From positions 1-64,000 of the forward strand of contig JAKZMJ010000021.1 of NCBI GenBank assembly GCA_030491005.1: a stretch of 64,000 nt of DNA. Direction: 5' to 3'. Below the pieces are notes generated by a model that was given only the letters and a program-made list of their open reading frames with translations, was not told the DNA's origin and did no database searches. A program made the position numbers and the translations under genes. Positions 17,022 to 26,729 of this stretch are shown here, in pieces. Source of the stretch: Sulfurospirillum sp. (lineage in GTDB: Bacteria > Campylobacterota > Campylobacteria > Campylobacterales > Arcobacteraceae). Positions within the stretch are counted from its first letter, which is position 1. Each line of letters begins with the position of its first letter.

Positions 17022-17756
17022 TTATTTACAATTATGTTCTTTCCACATATCTTTATGTCCCATATCTATAGCCCATTGTGGAGCTTTACAATCTGGTTTA
17101 TCAATTGATTCTTTTATTGGCGTATAGGTTTTATTTACTGTGACCAGCTCTTTGTTCATATTATATTTATAATTATTTAAATAATAATAGATACTTGAAA
17201 ATAAAAGTATAAAAACAAATAGAAGCAATATTTTATTTTTATTGTTTTTCTTATCTTGTACTTGACAAACATCTCCAGCACATTTGTTTAATTTAATATT
17301 TAATTTATTATAAAGTATACATCCAAGACATATTCCAAAGGACGCTTCAAGAAAAAGTAACACTAAGCATAATACACAAGTTAATAATCTAATAGGTGAC
17401 ATAACATCAAAAACTATAAAATATGTCATTATGATACCTAAAAGTACACCAAGAAACCATGCGAATTTTTTAGGTTTTGCTTCTACCCAATTTGGTGCTT
17501 GATTAGAAACAATTAATGAACCTAATAATATATATGGTGCATATTTTGGGTTAACAAAAACTCTTATAAAAAATTCAATAATAAATGTAATTGAAAATAA
17601 TTCTGCCCAAAATAGATTTTTTGTCATAAAAACTGAAAACAAACTAATAATTCCCAATAAAAACATAATGCCAGCACTAGCTCTTGCATCATTTTCATTT
17701 ATAACTTTAAAATTATATTCTTCTACATTTTCTCCAAAACTAATAATTCCACCCAT
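17022..17756 (-). CDS. DUF4395 membrane protein
   Basis: This 244-residue inner-membrane protein opens with the DUF4395 pattern FGENVEEYN and VINENDARASAGIMFLLG. Predicted membrane segments lie near residues 29-45, 50-66, 103-120 and 124-145. SFGICLGC near 140-147 is the conserved Cys-containing end of the domain. A further membrane segment (about 172-192) and a hydrophilic tail with CKAP and HNCK cysteines extend beyond the usual family length. Function is unknown. It stands alone, convergent with the jet operon. The 290-base gap to cheV (17757-18046) shows only AT-rich sequence. Confidence 0.7.
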   Translation of the reverse strand: MGGIISFGENVEEYNFKVINENDARASAGIMFLLGIISLFSVFMTKNLFWAELFSITFIIEFFIRVFVNPKYAPYILLGSLIVSNQAPNWVEAKPKKFAWFLGVLLGIIMTYFIVFDVMSPIRLLTCVLCLVLLFLEASFGICLGCILYNKLNIKLNKCAGDVCQVQDKKNNKNKILLLFVFILLFSSIYYYLNNYKYNMNKELVTVNKTYTPIKESIDKPDCKAPQWAIDMGHKDMWKEHNCK

Positions 17757-18046
17757 ATTTATTTTCCTATTCTTATTTTATTTCAAAATTTTATCCTACA
17801 AATATTAATGAAATATTAATACAATTTCTATTTGGGGAACACTTGAGTTTAAAACAAGTAAATTTAAGACTCATTGAAAATTATCATAAAATAAAAAGTT
17901 CAAACTTAGGATTTTGTATATATTTCATCTTAAACTTTATATATTTTTATGTTTTATTATAAAAAATATACAAAGTTATTGGAGGATACTTGATGTATTT
18001 TAATACTAAAGGTTACACTCTAAAAAAATCTTTTGTGATTATAAAA

Positions 18047-18949
18047 TTAATTTAAAAATTCTTTAGTCGCATTATACAAAGCTTCAATATCAGTTTTGCC
18101 AATAAAACCATCAACTCCTATTGTTTCCATTTTGCTCTTAACTGCTTGTGTTGTCATAGAAGAGTTTACAATAATTGGAATATGTTGATATTTTACACTA
18201 GATTTTATATACTGTGCAACTTGATAGCCATCAGTTATGGGCATCTCAATATCAGTTATAATCAAAGCAATATCATCTGTATTTAATTCTTCAATACGTT
18301 TTATTAATTCAGCTCCATTATTGTATATCTCATATTTTGCTTTAGTTTTTTCAAAAAATTTAGTCAATACTTCTCTTGCAACTCCTGAATCTTCAGCAGC
18401 TAAAATGAGTTTAGAATTTTGAAATGGTTCATCAATATATTTATCAAAAGTAGCTTCCCCATCATCTGTCCAGTTCAAATCTTTCAATAATTGCTCAGCA
18501 TTAAATACTGTACACAACTCTTCTTTATTATCGACTGTAACATAAGTGGTATAAGTAATCTTTGAATTTGTTTCTTCTGAGTGTCTTAATTCATCAGTTG
18601 TTTTTTCTACAATATCAAGCATATCTTTAATTAAAAAACCAATTTTTTTATTGTTAAATTCACTATAAATAATTAATTTATATTCATTTGTTTTTAATGT
18701 TTGATGACCTAACCAAGCATCTAAGTTTATTAAAGTAACAGGCTCTTTCCTAATAGTAGCAATTCCTGCAATTACATTAGTATTTGTAGGTGTCTCATTT
18801 ATCGTTACCTCTTCTGTTATAATAAATGCTTTTACTTTTGCTATATTAATCGCATAAATATTATTATGCCCTGTATAAAAAACAGCCAGTTGTTGAACAT
18901 TCCTCAAATGTCCTTGAGTCATTTGTTCAACACTATTAATTCCATTCAT
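18047..18949 (-). CDS. cheV: Chemotaxis protein CheV
   Basis: This 300-residue protein has a CheW-like coupling domain (about 18-165) joined to a response-regulator receiver domain (about 175-298). The receiver has an acidic cluster AAEDSG near 182, the phosphorylated Asp in ALIITDIEMPITDG near 233, and a conserved Ser/Thr and Lys in IIVNSS and FIGKTD. It couples chemoreceptors to the CheA kinase, with coupling modulated by phosphorylation. It is monocistronic, with an A-rich start region upstream. Several CheV paralogues are usual in this phylum. Confidence 0.9.
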   Translation of the reverse strand: MNGINSVEQMTQGHLRNVQQLAVFYTGHNNIYAINIAKVKAFIITEEVTINETPTNTNVIAGIATIRKEPVTLINLDAWLGHQTLKTNEYKLIIYSEFNNKKIGFLIKDMLDIVEKTTDELRHSEETNSKITYTTYVTVDNKEELCTVFNAEQLLKDLNWTDDGEATFDKYIDEPFQNSKLILAAEDSGVAREVLTKFFEKTKAKYEIYNNGAELIKRIEELNTDDIALIITDIEMPITDGYQVAQYIKSSVKYQHIPIIVNSSMTTQAVKSKMETIGVDGFIGKTDIEALYNATKEFLN

Positions 18950-19012
18950 TTAGCATCCTTTCTTTTTCATAAGTAATTATTATATATTTATTTGACTTTA
19001 AGTAACTTTAAG

Positions 19013-19660
19013 TTATTTTTTTATTTTTAATAAATTTTGAATGGTAATTGATGCCATCATAAAACCAAAAGTGCCTGTAACTCCTTGAAAACTGCCTTTT
19101 TCGGCACATAAAGCCAATTCAGATGAAAAAATTACTTTAAATTTTTTATGAAAGTTTTTTTCCTTTAATTTTTTTCTAATTTTTTTAATAAATGGATCAT
19201 TATATGTATCCCAAATAGATTTGTATTCTATTAAACTTGGATCCATTCGTTTGGCACTTCCACTAGTTGTGATAACTTTTTCAAAATATTTTTCTATTAA
19301 ATGCACTTTTGGATTAATATCATCAATTGCATCTAATATATAAGCATAAGAAGAAAAATCAAAATTATCAATCCAAATATCTGTAATTTTTTGATTAATA
19401 ATTTCTATTTTAGGATATTTTTCTTTTAAAACCTCTACTTTTATTCTTCCAATGTTCCCATGACTTCCTAATTGTCTATTCATATTAGATTCTTCATAAG
19501 TATCAAAATCTACAATAGTAATATTTGTAATTCCTGTATTATATAAAGTATCAAGGGCGAAACTCCCTACTCCTCCAATACCTAATAAAATTAATTTTGT
19601 TTTTTGAAATATTTTAAATTCATCATCACCAAATAATTTTTTTACTCTATCATATTGCAT
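19013..19660 (-). CDS. tcdA: tRNA threonylcarbamoyladenosine dehydratase (ThiF/MoeB family)
   Basis: This 215-residue E1-like enzyme has the nucleotide-binding GIGGVGSFALD (about 27-37), VDFDTYEESNMNRQLG (about 50-65) with the Arg finger, and a late GVTGTFGFMMASITIQNLL. TcdA uses ATP to cyclise t6A to ct6A at tRNA position 37. Length fits the short form common in Campylobacterota. It is divergent from greA, with a 73-base shared upstream region. A generic ThiF-family adenylyltransferase is the alternative. Confidence 0.8.
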   Translation of the reverse strand: MQYDRVKKLFGDDEFKIFQKTKLILLGIGGVGSFALDTLYNTGITNITIVDFDTYEESNMNRQLGSHGNIGRIKVEVLKEKYPKIEIINQKITDIWIDNFDFSSYAYILDAIDDINPKVHLIEKYFEKVITTSGSAKRMDPSLIEYKSIWDTYNDPFIKKIRKKLKEKNFHKKFKVIFSSELALCAEKGSFQGVTGTFGFMMASITIQNLLKIKK

Positions 19661-19733
19661 ATTTAGTTACTCTTTTACTATTTTTTGGTATTATATCATA
19701 CATAATTAAATTTAATTAATAAGGGAGGGCAAA

Positions 19734-20219
19734 ATGGAAAAAGAACCTATGACAAATGCAGGTTATAAAAAAATTACATCAGAATTAGTGAATTTAAAAA
19801 AACAGCAAAGACCTGAAACTGTTATTGCTCTTGAAGAAGCTAGACAATTAGGTGATTTAAAAGAAAATGCAGAATATCATGCAGCAAAAGAAAAGTTAGC
19901 TTTAATTGATATTCAAATTTCAGAAATTGGGTTTATTATTTCAAAAGCTATTATAGTAGACCCTACAGTTTTTTCTCATACAAGAGTTAGTTTTGGTTCA
20001 ACAGTACACTTACTTGACACTAAGTCTGAAGAAGAGTTTACTTATTCTATTGTTGGTGGGGTAGAAGCAAATGTAGAAAAAGGATTGATATCTTTTAATT
20101 CACCCTTAGCTAAAGAGGTTTTAGGAAAAGAAGAAGGTGATGAACTAATTGCAAACCTACCAAACGGAAAAAGACATTATGAAATTTTGGATGTTTTTTA
20201 TAAAGATTTAGAATTATAA
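19734..20219 (+). CDS. greA: Transcription elongation factor GreA
   Basis: This 161-residue protein has the N-terminal coiled-coil finger (about 5-75) with the tip motif ARQLGDLKENAEYHAAKE (about 40-57), and the C-terminal FKBP-like domain (about 80-158). It stimulates RNA cleavage in backtracked RNA polymerase. A strong ribosome site, GGGAGGG, precedes the ATG. The stop overlaps the argC ATG (TAATG), so the two are coupled. Confidence 0.95.
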   Translation: MEKEPMTNAGYKKITSELVNLKKQQRPETVIALEEARQLGDLKENAEYHAAKEKLALIDIQISEIGFIISKAIIVDPTVFSHTRVSFGSTVHLLDTKSEEEFTYSIVGGVEANVEKGLISFNSPLAKEVLGKEEGDELIANLPNGKRHYEILDVFYKDLEL

Positions 20220-21232
20220 TGAATGTAGCAATTATTGGGGCTAGTGGTTATACTGGTTTAGAATTAATTAAACTTTTAATAAATCATCCAAAGTTTATAA
20301 TAAAATATATAGCAAATTCTACGGGAAACATAAATGTTCAAGAATTGCATCCTTGTTTAAAAGATATTATTAATATAGATGTATCAAAAGCAGATGCTAA
20401 AGAAGTGGCTTTAAATGCAAAGTTGGCATTTTTGGCACTTCCACATAAAACGTCTATGTCTTTTGCAAAACAATTACTAAGCCTAGGTGTAAAAGTTGTA
20501 GATTTATCGGCTGATTATAGATTAAACTTAGATACTTATGAAAAATTTTACTGCAAACATGAAGATAAAAACAATATCGATAAAGCAATTTATGGTTTGC
20601 CTGAATACTTTAAAGAAGATATTAAAAAAGCAAATTTAATTGCAAACCCTGGCTGTTACCCAAGTGCATCATTATTGGCACTTTTACCATTAATTGACTA
20701 CATAGATACAAATTCACCTATTTTTATAGATGCAAAATCAGGAGTTAGTGGAGCAGGTAAAAATTTAAGCAAACTTACACACTATGGGCATATAAATGAA
20801 AATTGTTTTTCATATAATCCATTTAAACATAGGCATATGCCAGAAATACAAGAAAAAATAAAAGTACTTAAAAATAAAAATGTACTTATTAATTTTGTAC
20901 CACATTTATTACCAATAACTAGAGGAATGCTAGTGTCTATATATGCTACATTAAAAAATGATAAACTTGATACTAATTTTACACAAATACTAGAAAACAC
21001 TTATAAAGATAATGAATTTATTAGAATACGAAAAAATCCTGTTGATATTAAATCAACTTCTGGTACAAACTATTGTGATATATTTGTGGCAAAAAATAAT
21101 AATGCTTTATTTATTTCTTCTTCAATTGATAATTTATTAAGAGGAGCATCCTCACAAGCCTTAGTTAACGCAAATTTAATGTCTGGATTTGAAGAAAACA
21201 TAGGAATACCTAAAATAGCTTATGTCCCTTAA
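20219..21232 (+). CDS. argC: N-acetyl-gamma-glutamyl-phosphate reductase
   Basis: This 337-residue enzyme has the NADP-binding GASGYTGLELIKLL (about 7-20), the catalytic Cys in NPGCYPSASLLAL (about 142-154), AKSGVSGAGK (about 171-180) and FVPHLLPITRGM (about 225-236). It reduces N-acetylglutamyl phosphate in arginine synthesis. It is coupled to greA upstream and overlaps the next gene by 11 bases. Full length, no defects seen. Confidence 0.95.
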   Translation: MNVAIIGASGYTGLELIKLLINHPKFIIKYIANSTGNINVQELHPCLKDIINIDVSKADAKEVALNAKLAFLALPHKTSMSFAKQLLSLGVKVVDLSADYRLNLDTYEKFYCKHEDKNNIDKAIYGLPEYFKEDIKKANLIANPGCYPSASLLALLPLIDYIDTNSPIFIDAKSGVSGAGKNLSKLTHYGHINENCFSYNPFKHRHMPEIQEKIKVLKNKNVLINFVPHLLPITRGMLVSIYATLKNDKLDTNFTQILENTYKDNEFIRIRKNPVDIKSTSGTNYCDIFVAKNNNALFISSSIDNLLRGASSQALVNANLMSGFEENIGIPKIAYVP

Positions 21233-21920
21233 AATACAAACAAATGCTATTTTTGTTGCCGATGCACATTATAATGATAAAAATATTGAACTTTTAATTT
21301 TTTTAAGACAAATAGAAGATAAAAGCATTATTACAAAACAAATATTTCTCATGGGAGATATGTTTGATTTTTTAAGTGCTGAAAATAAATACTTTATAAA
21401 TATCAATAAAAGTGTTATTGATATTTTAAATAAATTATCCAAAACTATTGATATAATTTATTTAGAAGGAAATCACGATTTTAATATACAAAATTTATTT
21501 CCAAATATCTTAGTAATTAAAAGACAAGATCAACCTTTAAATATATCATTTAATAATAAAATTATGTCTATATCTCATGGTGATAAATTTGAAAATTTTA
21601 TATATGATATTTTTTGTATGATAATAAGAAATAGATTTTTTTTAAAGCTTTTAGAAATTTTAGATTTTAACAATAGTATTTCTAAGAAAATTAGCTATAA
21701 TTTAATGAAAAAAAATATATGTGTAAAAATACCAAACTTTCAGGAGTTTGCTAAAAAAAGATTATTGCATTATTCTAGTGATATAATAGTTGAAGGTCAT
21801 TTTCACCAAGGGCAAGTATATAAAACAAAAGATAAACTTTATGTAAATGTACCGTCTTTATGTTGCGATAAAAAATATTTTGTATTACACAATAATGAAT
21901 TTAAGGAAGAGTTACTATGA
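21222..21920 (+). CDS. lpxH: LpxH-like UDP-2,3-diacylglucosamine diphosphatase / metallophosphoesterase
   Basis: This 232-residue calcineurin-like phosphoesterase has metal-binding motifs DAHYND (about 14-19), MGDMFDF (about 45-51), EGNHDF (about 80-85), SHGDKFEN (about 115-122) and EGHFHQG (about 190-196). These are the five blocks of the family; the DxH and GHxH spacing fits LpxH, which cleaves UDP-diacylglucosamine in lipid A synthesis. It overlaps argC by 11 bases and the next gene by 4. Substrate specificity is inferred from the family. Confidence 0.75.
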   Translation: MSLKIQTNAIFVADAHYNDKNIELLIFLRQIEDKSIITKQIFLMGDMFDFLSAENKYFININKSVIDILNKLSKTIDIIYLEGNHDFNIQNLFPNILVIKRQDQPLNISFNNKIMSISHGDKFENFIYDIFCMIIRNRFFLKLLEILDFNNSISKKISYNLMKKNICVKIPNFQEFAKKRLLHYSSDIIVEGHFHQGQVYKTKDKLYVNVPSLCCDKKYFVLHNNEFKEELL

Positions 21921-22453
21921 ATATACCTTTAGTTATTATTTTAATAATTTTTGTAGTTGTTGCTATAATATTTATTATTTCAAAACCTAAAAAGAAAATA
22001 ATAAAACAAAAAATTAAAGAAGATATTTCAGAATCTTTACCAAATGCTTATAAACTTGATCTCCCTAAACAAATAATGAAAATTAAAAAACTAGAGATAA
22101 CTAATATAGCAAAAAAAATATATGATATTTTTCTAAAATTCAAGTACAAAGATTTTGAATTAGCTAAATTAGATACAAAAGAATGGCATACTTGGCAAGT
22201 ATCTATTTTACTTATGATGTATAAGCATCATAAAGATTTATTTATTCCAAACCCTAAGTTTATTTTCCATAAGTTTTTATTAAATTCAAGTGAAGAACAA
22301 GTTAAAACGATGATGAAAGGTATTTTAAAAAAATACAAACTTCAAGTTCATATCCTACACTCAAGAGATATTTTATCTAAAGAGTTTATTTGGACAAGTA
22401 GAGATATCTCAGTAATTCTTTATTTTTTATCTAAATATAAAACTTATAAATAA
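21917..22453 (+). CDS. Membrane-anchored hypothetical protein
   Basis: This 178-residue protein has one N-terminal membrane helix (about 4-23), then a very basic stretch KPKKKIIKQKIKED and a soluble domain of about 120 residues with WHTWQVSILLMMYKHHKDL in the middle. I do not recognise a family. It overlaps the LpxH-like gene by 4 bases, so it is the last gene of the greA-argC-lpxH run, possibly with a role at the cell envelope. The IS5-family element sits directly after its stop codon. Confidence 0.6.
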   Translation: MNIPLVIILIIFVVVAIIFIISKPKKKIIKQKIKEDISESLPNAYKLDLPKQIMKIKKLEITNIAKKIYDIFLKFKYKDFELAKLDTKEWHTWQVSILLMMYKHHKDLFIPNPKFIFHKFLLNSSEEQVKTMMKGILKKYKLQVHILHSRDILSKEFIWTSRDISVILYFLSKYKTYK

Positions 22454-22457
22454 TAAA

Positions 22458-23835
22458 GGGCACCTCTAAAAATAAACCAAAAATCAAATAATTTTCAAAC
22501 ACTTAAAGAATCATAAAATAAAGTATTTATTCAATCCCAATAAACTATCCATAAAGCTATAATTTAAAGCATATACAACTACTATTTCGCTATAATTAGA
22601 ATATAAATTACTATAAAAAGAGAGTATATTATGGCTGGATTATTTGACTATGAATTTCAACTAGATAAGATTAAAAAGCATCAACCACCTTTACAAAAGT
22701 TAAATAAAATTATTGACTGGGAACTATTTCGACAACCTATTGAAGAAGCTTTAATAAAGTATGATAGAAAAAGTAATGCTGGTAGAAAACCATATGATAA
22801 ACTATTAATCTTTAAAATAATAATTCTTCAAAGATATTATAACTTATCAGATGAACAAACAGAATTTCAAATAAAAGATAGATTGTCATTTTTAGACTTT
22901 TTAGGACTTCAAATAGGTGATAATGTACCTGATGAAAAGACTATATGCTTATTTAAAGAAAGCTTGAAAGAGAAAGATTTATCTAAAAAGTTATTTGATA
23001 TATTTACAAAAAATTTAACAACTAGTGGTGTAGTAGCTAAAGAAGGTACACTTGTTGATGCTTCATTTATAAGAGTACCAAAACAAAGAAATAAAAGAAG
23101 TGATAATGCAGATATTAAAAAAGGTGCCATTCCTTTAGAATTTGCTAAGAATAAAAATATCTTATCTCAAAAAGATTGTAATGCAAGATGGGTAACAAAA
23201 TATAAAACTAGAGAGTTTGGATATAAAGATCATATTTCAGTAGATCAAAAGACTAAAGTAATTATAAACTATACAGTAACACCATCATCAACTCATGACT
23301 CTCAAGCTATAAAAGATTTAATAGATAAAAATGATAATATTTTATATGCAGATTCTGCATATAAATCTAATAAAATAGAAACATACCTAAAAGATACTAA
23401 TGTAAAAAGTAAAGTTATACAAAGAGCATATAGAAATACACCACTTACAAATAAACAACATAAAGAAAATTATAAATACTCAAAAACAAGAGTAAGAGTT
23501 GAACATATATTTGGAACTTTCAAAACATCTATGAACTCTGCTCTAAATTTAAAAGCAATTGGATTAGATAGAATTAAATCTATTACAGGACTTATAAATC
23601 TAACATATAACTTTCTAAGATATGAACAGTTAGTTAGATTAAAAAAGATACCAATAATGAAAAGTTAAAATAGATATAAAACAATTGAATTTATAGCTAT
23701 TTTATAGTTTATAATTGTAAATATATGGATATATTTTTTTTATTTTTTATAATTTTTAGTGATTTAGCTTATTATAAATTAAATTTTAAAAAAGTATAGA
23801 TATCTTATTTTTAGAGTTTATTTTTAGAGGTTCCC
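22458..23835 (+). mobile_element. IS5-family element, complete
   Basis: The inverted ends are GGGCACCTCTAAAAATAAAC and, at the right, the complement of GGGAACCTCTAAAAATAAAC (one mismatch). TAAA occurs on both sides (22454-22457 and 23836-23839) as the target duplication. It landed between two convergent genes, immediately after the stop codon at 22451-22453, and damaged neither. The stretch 23669-23815 inside it is non-coding. Confidence 0.85.
22631..23668 (+). CDS. IS5-family transposase
   Basis: This 345-residue transposase has an N-terminal domain with GRKPYDKLLIFKIIILQ (about 50-66) and the LSDEQTEFQIKDRLSF block typical of IS5, a DDE core with LVDASFIRVPKQRN (about 140-153), ILYADSAYKS (about 237-246), and the C-terminal VRVEHIFGTFK (about 297-307) containing the catalytic Glu. 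It is full length, with ATG and an AGAG-type ribosome site at 22621. Confidence 0.9.
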   Translation: MAGLFDYEFQLDKIKKHQPPLQKLNKIIDWELFRQPIEEALIKYDRKSNAGRKPYDKLLIFKIIILQRYYNLSDEQTEFQIKDRLSFLDFLGLQIGDNVPDEKTICLFKESLKEKDLSKKLFDIFTKNLTTSGVVAKEGTLVDASFIRVPKQRNKRSDNADIKKGAIPLEFAKNKNILSQKDCNARWVTKYKTREFGYKDHISVDQKTKVIINYTVTPSSTHDSQAIKDLIDKNDNILYADSAYKSNKIETYLKDTNVKSKVIQRAYRNTPLTNKQHKENYKYSKTRVRVEHIFGTFKTSMNSALNLKAIGLDRIKSITGLINLTYNFLRYEQLVRLKKIPIMKS

Positions 23836-23841
23836 TAAATT

Positions 23842-24417
23842 TTAAATGATTTTAATATCTAGAAAATTTAGAAAAGACAAAGCTTCTTCTTGTGAAAACT
23901 TTGCATTTTTTATGTAATTCGTATTAGGATTTATTAGATAATTTTTTGCATCTATAAAATTACTTTCTTTTAAGTTTGTATTTACAAAACTTGCTTTTCT
24001 TAAATCACTTTTTTTAAACTTTGCTTTTTCTAAATTACTGTCTTCAAAGTCAACTTCTATTAAGGTACAAGAAATAAACTCTGCTAATCTTAAATCAAGT
24101 TTATAAAATGAACCTTGTGATAAATTTGATGAATAAAAATTCATATTAAATGGACTATTACAATTTGACCAATTAATTCCAATAGCTTTACATCCATGTA
24201 AAGAAACATCATTAAAAACAGAATCTTTAATTTTTATTAAAGATAAATCACAAGTATCAAATGTACATTCAACAAACTTACAAGAACTAACTACACAATG
24301 ATTGAAAATACATCTCTTAAAAGTACAATTTTCAAATATATTAGAATTTAAATTTTTTATACTTATATTTTCAAATATCTCATCATCATATTCATTATTT
24401 ATGATAATATTTTGCAA
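23842..24417 (-). CDS. Pentapeptide-repeat protein
   Basis: This 191-residue protein consists largely of A(D/N)LXX-type pentapeptides, for example FENCTFKRCIFNHC at about 31-44 and LEKAKFKKSDLRKASF at about 128-143. They should form a right-handed four-sided beta helix. Some such proteins (Qnr, MfpA) mimic DNA and protect gyrase, but most have no known role, and a specific function is not claimed here. The start is one base after the tautomerase stop, so they are probably cotranscribed. Confidence 0.8.
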   Translation of the reverse strand: MQNIIINNEYDDEIFENISIKNLNSNIFENCTFKRCIFNHCVVSSCKFVECTFDTCDLSLIKIKDSVFNDVSLHGCKAIGINWSNCNSPFNMNFYSSNLSQGSFYKLDLRLAEFISCTLIEVDFEDSNLEKAKFKKSDLRKASFVNTNLKESNFIDAKNYLINPNTNYIKNAKFSQEEALSFLNFLDIKII

Positions 24418-24418
24418 A

Positions 24419-24616
24419 TTATTTTTTACTTTGAGATTTTTTTACACTTGTTCCTGCAATTGCAAAGTGCTGTTTTTGCATTTCATTAATTATAATTCTA
24501 ACATTTTCTTTAGGTGAATCAATAGATTTACTTATAGCATCAGTCACACTTATGATTAAGTTTTCTTTTTGTTCATCACTTCTACCTTCTAAGATATTAA
24601 TTGTAGCTATTGGCAT
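24419..24616 (-). CDS. 4-oxalocrotonate tautomerase family protein
   Basis: This 65-residue protein has the family's catalytic Pro directly after Met (MPIATINILEGRSDEQK) and an Arg in the conserved VRIIINEM segment (about 39-46). Tautomerases of this size form hexamers and use the N-terminal Pro as a base. The physiological substrate is unknown. The C-terminal SVKKSQSKK tail is basic. It is followed by the pentapeptide gene with a one-base gap. Confidence 0.85.
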   Translation of the reverse strand: MPIATINILEGRSDEQKENLIISVTDAISKSIDSPKENVRIIINEMQKQHFAIAGTSVKKSQSKK

Positions 24617-24681
24617 ATTTGTCCTTAATATAAATTTTAAACATAATTATATCGTTTTTAAACTTTAAAAATAAATATAAA

Positions 24682-24701
24682 AAATAGTCTAGCTATTTAG
24701 A
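24682..24701 (-). terminator. Weak candidate terminator after msrBA
   Basis: AAATAG (24682-24687) and CTATTT (24693-24698) can pair around a five-base loop and are followed on the minus strand by a T-run. The stem is short and AT-only. Confidence 0.25.
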
Positions 24702-24718
24702 ATGTAAAAACTATCTAT

Positions 24719-25573
24719 TTAAAATATTTTATTGTATTTATGACAATAAGGCACTTGATTATGTTTCTCATAATAATTTTGGTGTTCATCTTCAGCTTCA
24801 TAGAAAGTTTCAAATTCATATAAGGAAGTTGCCACTTTATAATTTTTTGCTTTAAGATTGCTTATTAGTTCTAAAGTACTATTTTTTTGTTCTTCATTCG
24901 TATAAAATATTGCTGATAAATACTGACTGCCTATATCTGGTCCTTGTCCATTTATTTGAGTAAAGTCATGAATTTCAAAAAAAAGTTTTGCCAAGCTTTT
25001 AAAAGATATTTCATTTTCATCAAATTCAATCTTTACTGCTTCTAAATGTCCAGAATTACCAGAACAAATTAAAGAATAAGTTGGATTAGTTATATGACCT
25101 CCCATATATCCAGAAACAACACTATTAACACCTTTAGATTTTTTAAAATAATACTCAACTCCCCAAAAACATCCACCAGCAAAATAAGCAAAACTTAATG
25201 TTTCCTCTTTTATTTGAGAACTTTGAAATGATAAAGAAAGTGAATTAACACAATGTCGTGTGTTTTTAGATGTTAAGTATTCACCTTTAAAAATATGTCC
25301 TAAATGTGCCAAGCAAGTATTACAAACTATTTCTGTTCTCATACCATCAATATCTACTACTTTTTTTACTGCATTAGTAATTTCGTCATCAAAGCTAGGC
25401 CAGCCACATTTTGAATCAAATTTATCAGTAGATTTATATAAAAGACTATTACATTTTTTACACTTATAAATGCCTTCTTCTTTAAAATCATTATAAATTC
25501 CTGAAAAAGGTTTTTCTGTATGTTTATCTTCAATAATTAATTTTTCAGCATAAGTTAAAATATTATATTTCAT
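24719..25573 (-). CDS. msrBA: Bifunctional methionine sulfoxide reductase MsrB-MsrA
   Basis: This 284-residue fusion has an N-terminal MsrB domain (about 1-125) with zinc-site CKKC and CNTCLAHLGH pairs and catalytic Cys in RHCVNS (about 117), then an MsrA domain (about 130-284) with the catalytic GGCFWG (about 136-141), GYMGG and a late QNYYEKHNQVPYC resolving region. It repairs both stereoisomers of oxidised methionine. It is cytoplasmic, with no signal peptide. The order B-then-A is the reverse of the PilB type. It is divergent from the nuo operon. Confidence 0.9.
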   Translation of the reverse strand: MKYNILTYAEKLIIEDKHTEKPFSGIYNDFKEEGIYKCKKCNSLLYKSTDKFDSKCGWPSFDDEITNAVKKVVDIDGMRTEIVCNTCLAHLGHIFKGEYLTSKNTRHCVNSLSLSFQSSQIKEETLSFAYFAGGCFWGVEYYFKKSKGVNSVVSGYMGGHITNPTYSLICSGNSGHLEAVKIEFDENEISFKSLAKLFFEIHDFTQINGQGPDIGSQYLSAIFYTNEEQKNSTLELISNLKAKNYKVATSLYEFETFYEAEDEHQNYYEKHNQVPYCHKYNKIF

Positions 25574-25828
25574 AAAATTCCTTTATTTTTTTAGTTAAGT
25601 AAAGTATATCAAATATTCATTTATTTTGTCAAAAACAACTAAAATACAATTCTTTATACTAAATATTTGAATATTTGATTGAATGATAAGAATATATTAC
25701 TTGTGTTATTAAGTTATAAAAAAGTTTATTAAAACAAATTTTATTTAAATATATTACATTTCTTCACACTTTACAATACTACTTATGCTAAAATTACATT
25801 TCGCTATATTAATGTAGCAAACTTATAG

Positions 25829-25834
25829 TATAAT
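25829..25834 (+). promoter_or_regulatory. Candidate promoter -10 box of the nuo operon
   Basis: TATAAT in the context ACTTATAGTATAATCG lies 28 bases before the nuoA ATG. It is in the 288-base gap between divergent msrBA and nuoA. T-rich sequence upstream fits the -35-less promoters of this phylum. Confidence 0.5.
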
Positions 25835-25861
25835 CGTTTTAATTTAACATTTGGATTTTTT

Positions 25862-26223
25862 ATGTCAACACAACTAGTATTATCTTCTATTATATTTGTT
25901 ATAATTGGTATCTCTCTTGTAGCCTTATTCTTATTATCAAAATTTGTAGGACCAAACAATATGGATAATGAACTAAAAAATACTGTTTATGAAAGTGGAG
26001 TTTCTAATCCAATTGGAAATACAAATATTAGATTTTCTGTTAAATTTTATTTAGTAGCAATTTTATTTGTTTTATTTGATGTAGAAATTATTTTTATGTT
26101 TCCTTGGGCTGTTAATATAAAAGAACTTGGTATTTTGGTTTATTTGAAATGTTTATGTTTATGGGATTATTATTTTCAGGCTTGATATATATTTACAAAA
26201 AAAAGGCGTTATCATGGGATTAG
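25862..26223 (+). CDS. nuoA: NADH-quinone oxidoreductase subunit A (frameshifted at 3' end)
   Basis: NuoA is a three-helix membrane subunit of complex I. The reading frame from ATG 25862 gives good NuoA to FDVEIIFMFPWAVNIKELGI and then runs into an unrelated tail, ending at 26185. Restoring one T in the run at 26133-26136 gives a proper third helix (FEMFMFMGLLFSGLIYIYKK) and a stop at 26221-26223, overlapping nuoB by 10 bases. This is either a real inactivating indel or a homopolymer sequencing error. An error is more likely, because the rest of the operon is conserved. Confidence 0.8.
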
Positions 26224-26729
26224 GAGTAGAAGCTGGATTAAGTGACACAATAGTTACGACTAGACTTGATGAAGCAGTTAACTGGTCAAGGTCTTATTCT
26301 TTATGGCCTATGGTATTTGGAACGGCTTGTTGTGGAATTGAATTTATGAGTGTTGCAGCTGCTAAATATGATATATCAAGATTTGGTGCAGAAGTTGTAA
26401 GATTTTCACCAAGACAAGCAGACTTGTTAATAGTTGCAGGAACAATATCTTATAAACAAGCTCCTATTTTAAAGAAAATATACGATCAAATGTGTGAACC
26501 AAAGTGGGTTATATCTATGGGAGCATGTGCTTGTAGTGGTGGTTTTTATGATAATTATACTACCTTACAAGGAATTGATGAACTTATTCCCGTTGATGAA
26601 TATGTATCAGGCTGTCCTCCAAGACCTGAAGCTGTCTTAGATGCGATTATGAATATACAGAAAAAAGCACAAAATGATTCAATATTAGTTGATAGAGTCA
26701 AAAAATATAAAGGAATTTTGGATGCTTAA
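26214..26729 (+). CDS. nuoB: NADH-quinone oxidoreductase subunit B
   Basis: This 171-residue peripheral-arm subunit carries iron-sulfur cluster N2. Ligands are visible in TACCGIEFM (about 37-45), GACACSGGFYD (about 103-113) and SGCPPRPE (about 132-139). It passes electrons to quinone at the membrane interface. The stop overlaps the nuoCD ATG by 8 bases. Complete. Confidence 0.95.
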   Translation: MGLGVEAGLSDTIVTTRLDEAVNWSRSYSLWPMVFGTACCGIEFMSVAAAKYDISRFGAEVVRFSPRQADLLIVAGTISYKQAPILKKIYDQMCEPKWVISMGACACSGGFYDNYTTLQGIDELIPVDEYVSGCPPRPEAVLDAIMNIQKKAQNDSILVDRVKKYKGILDA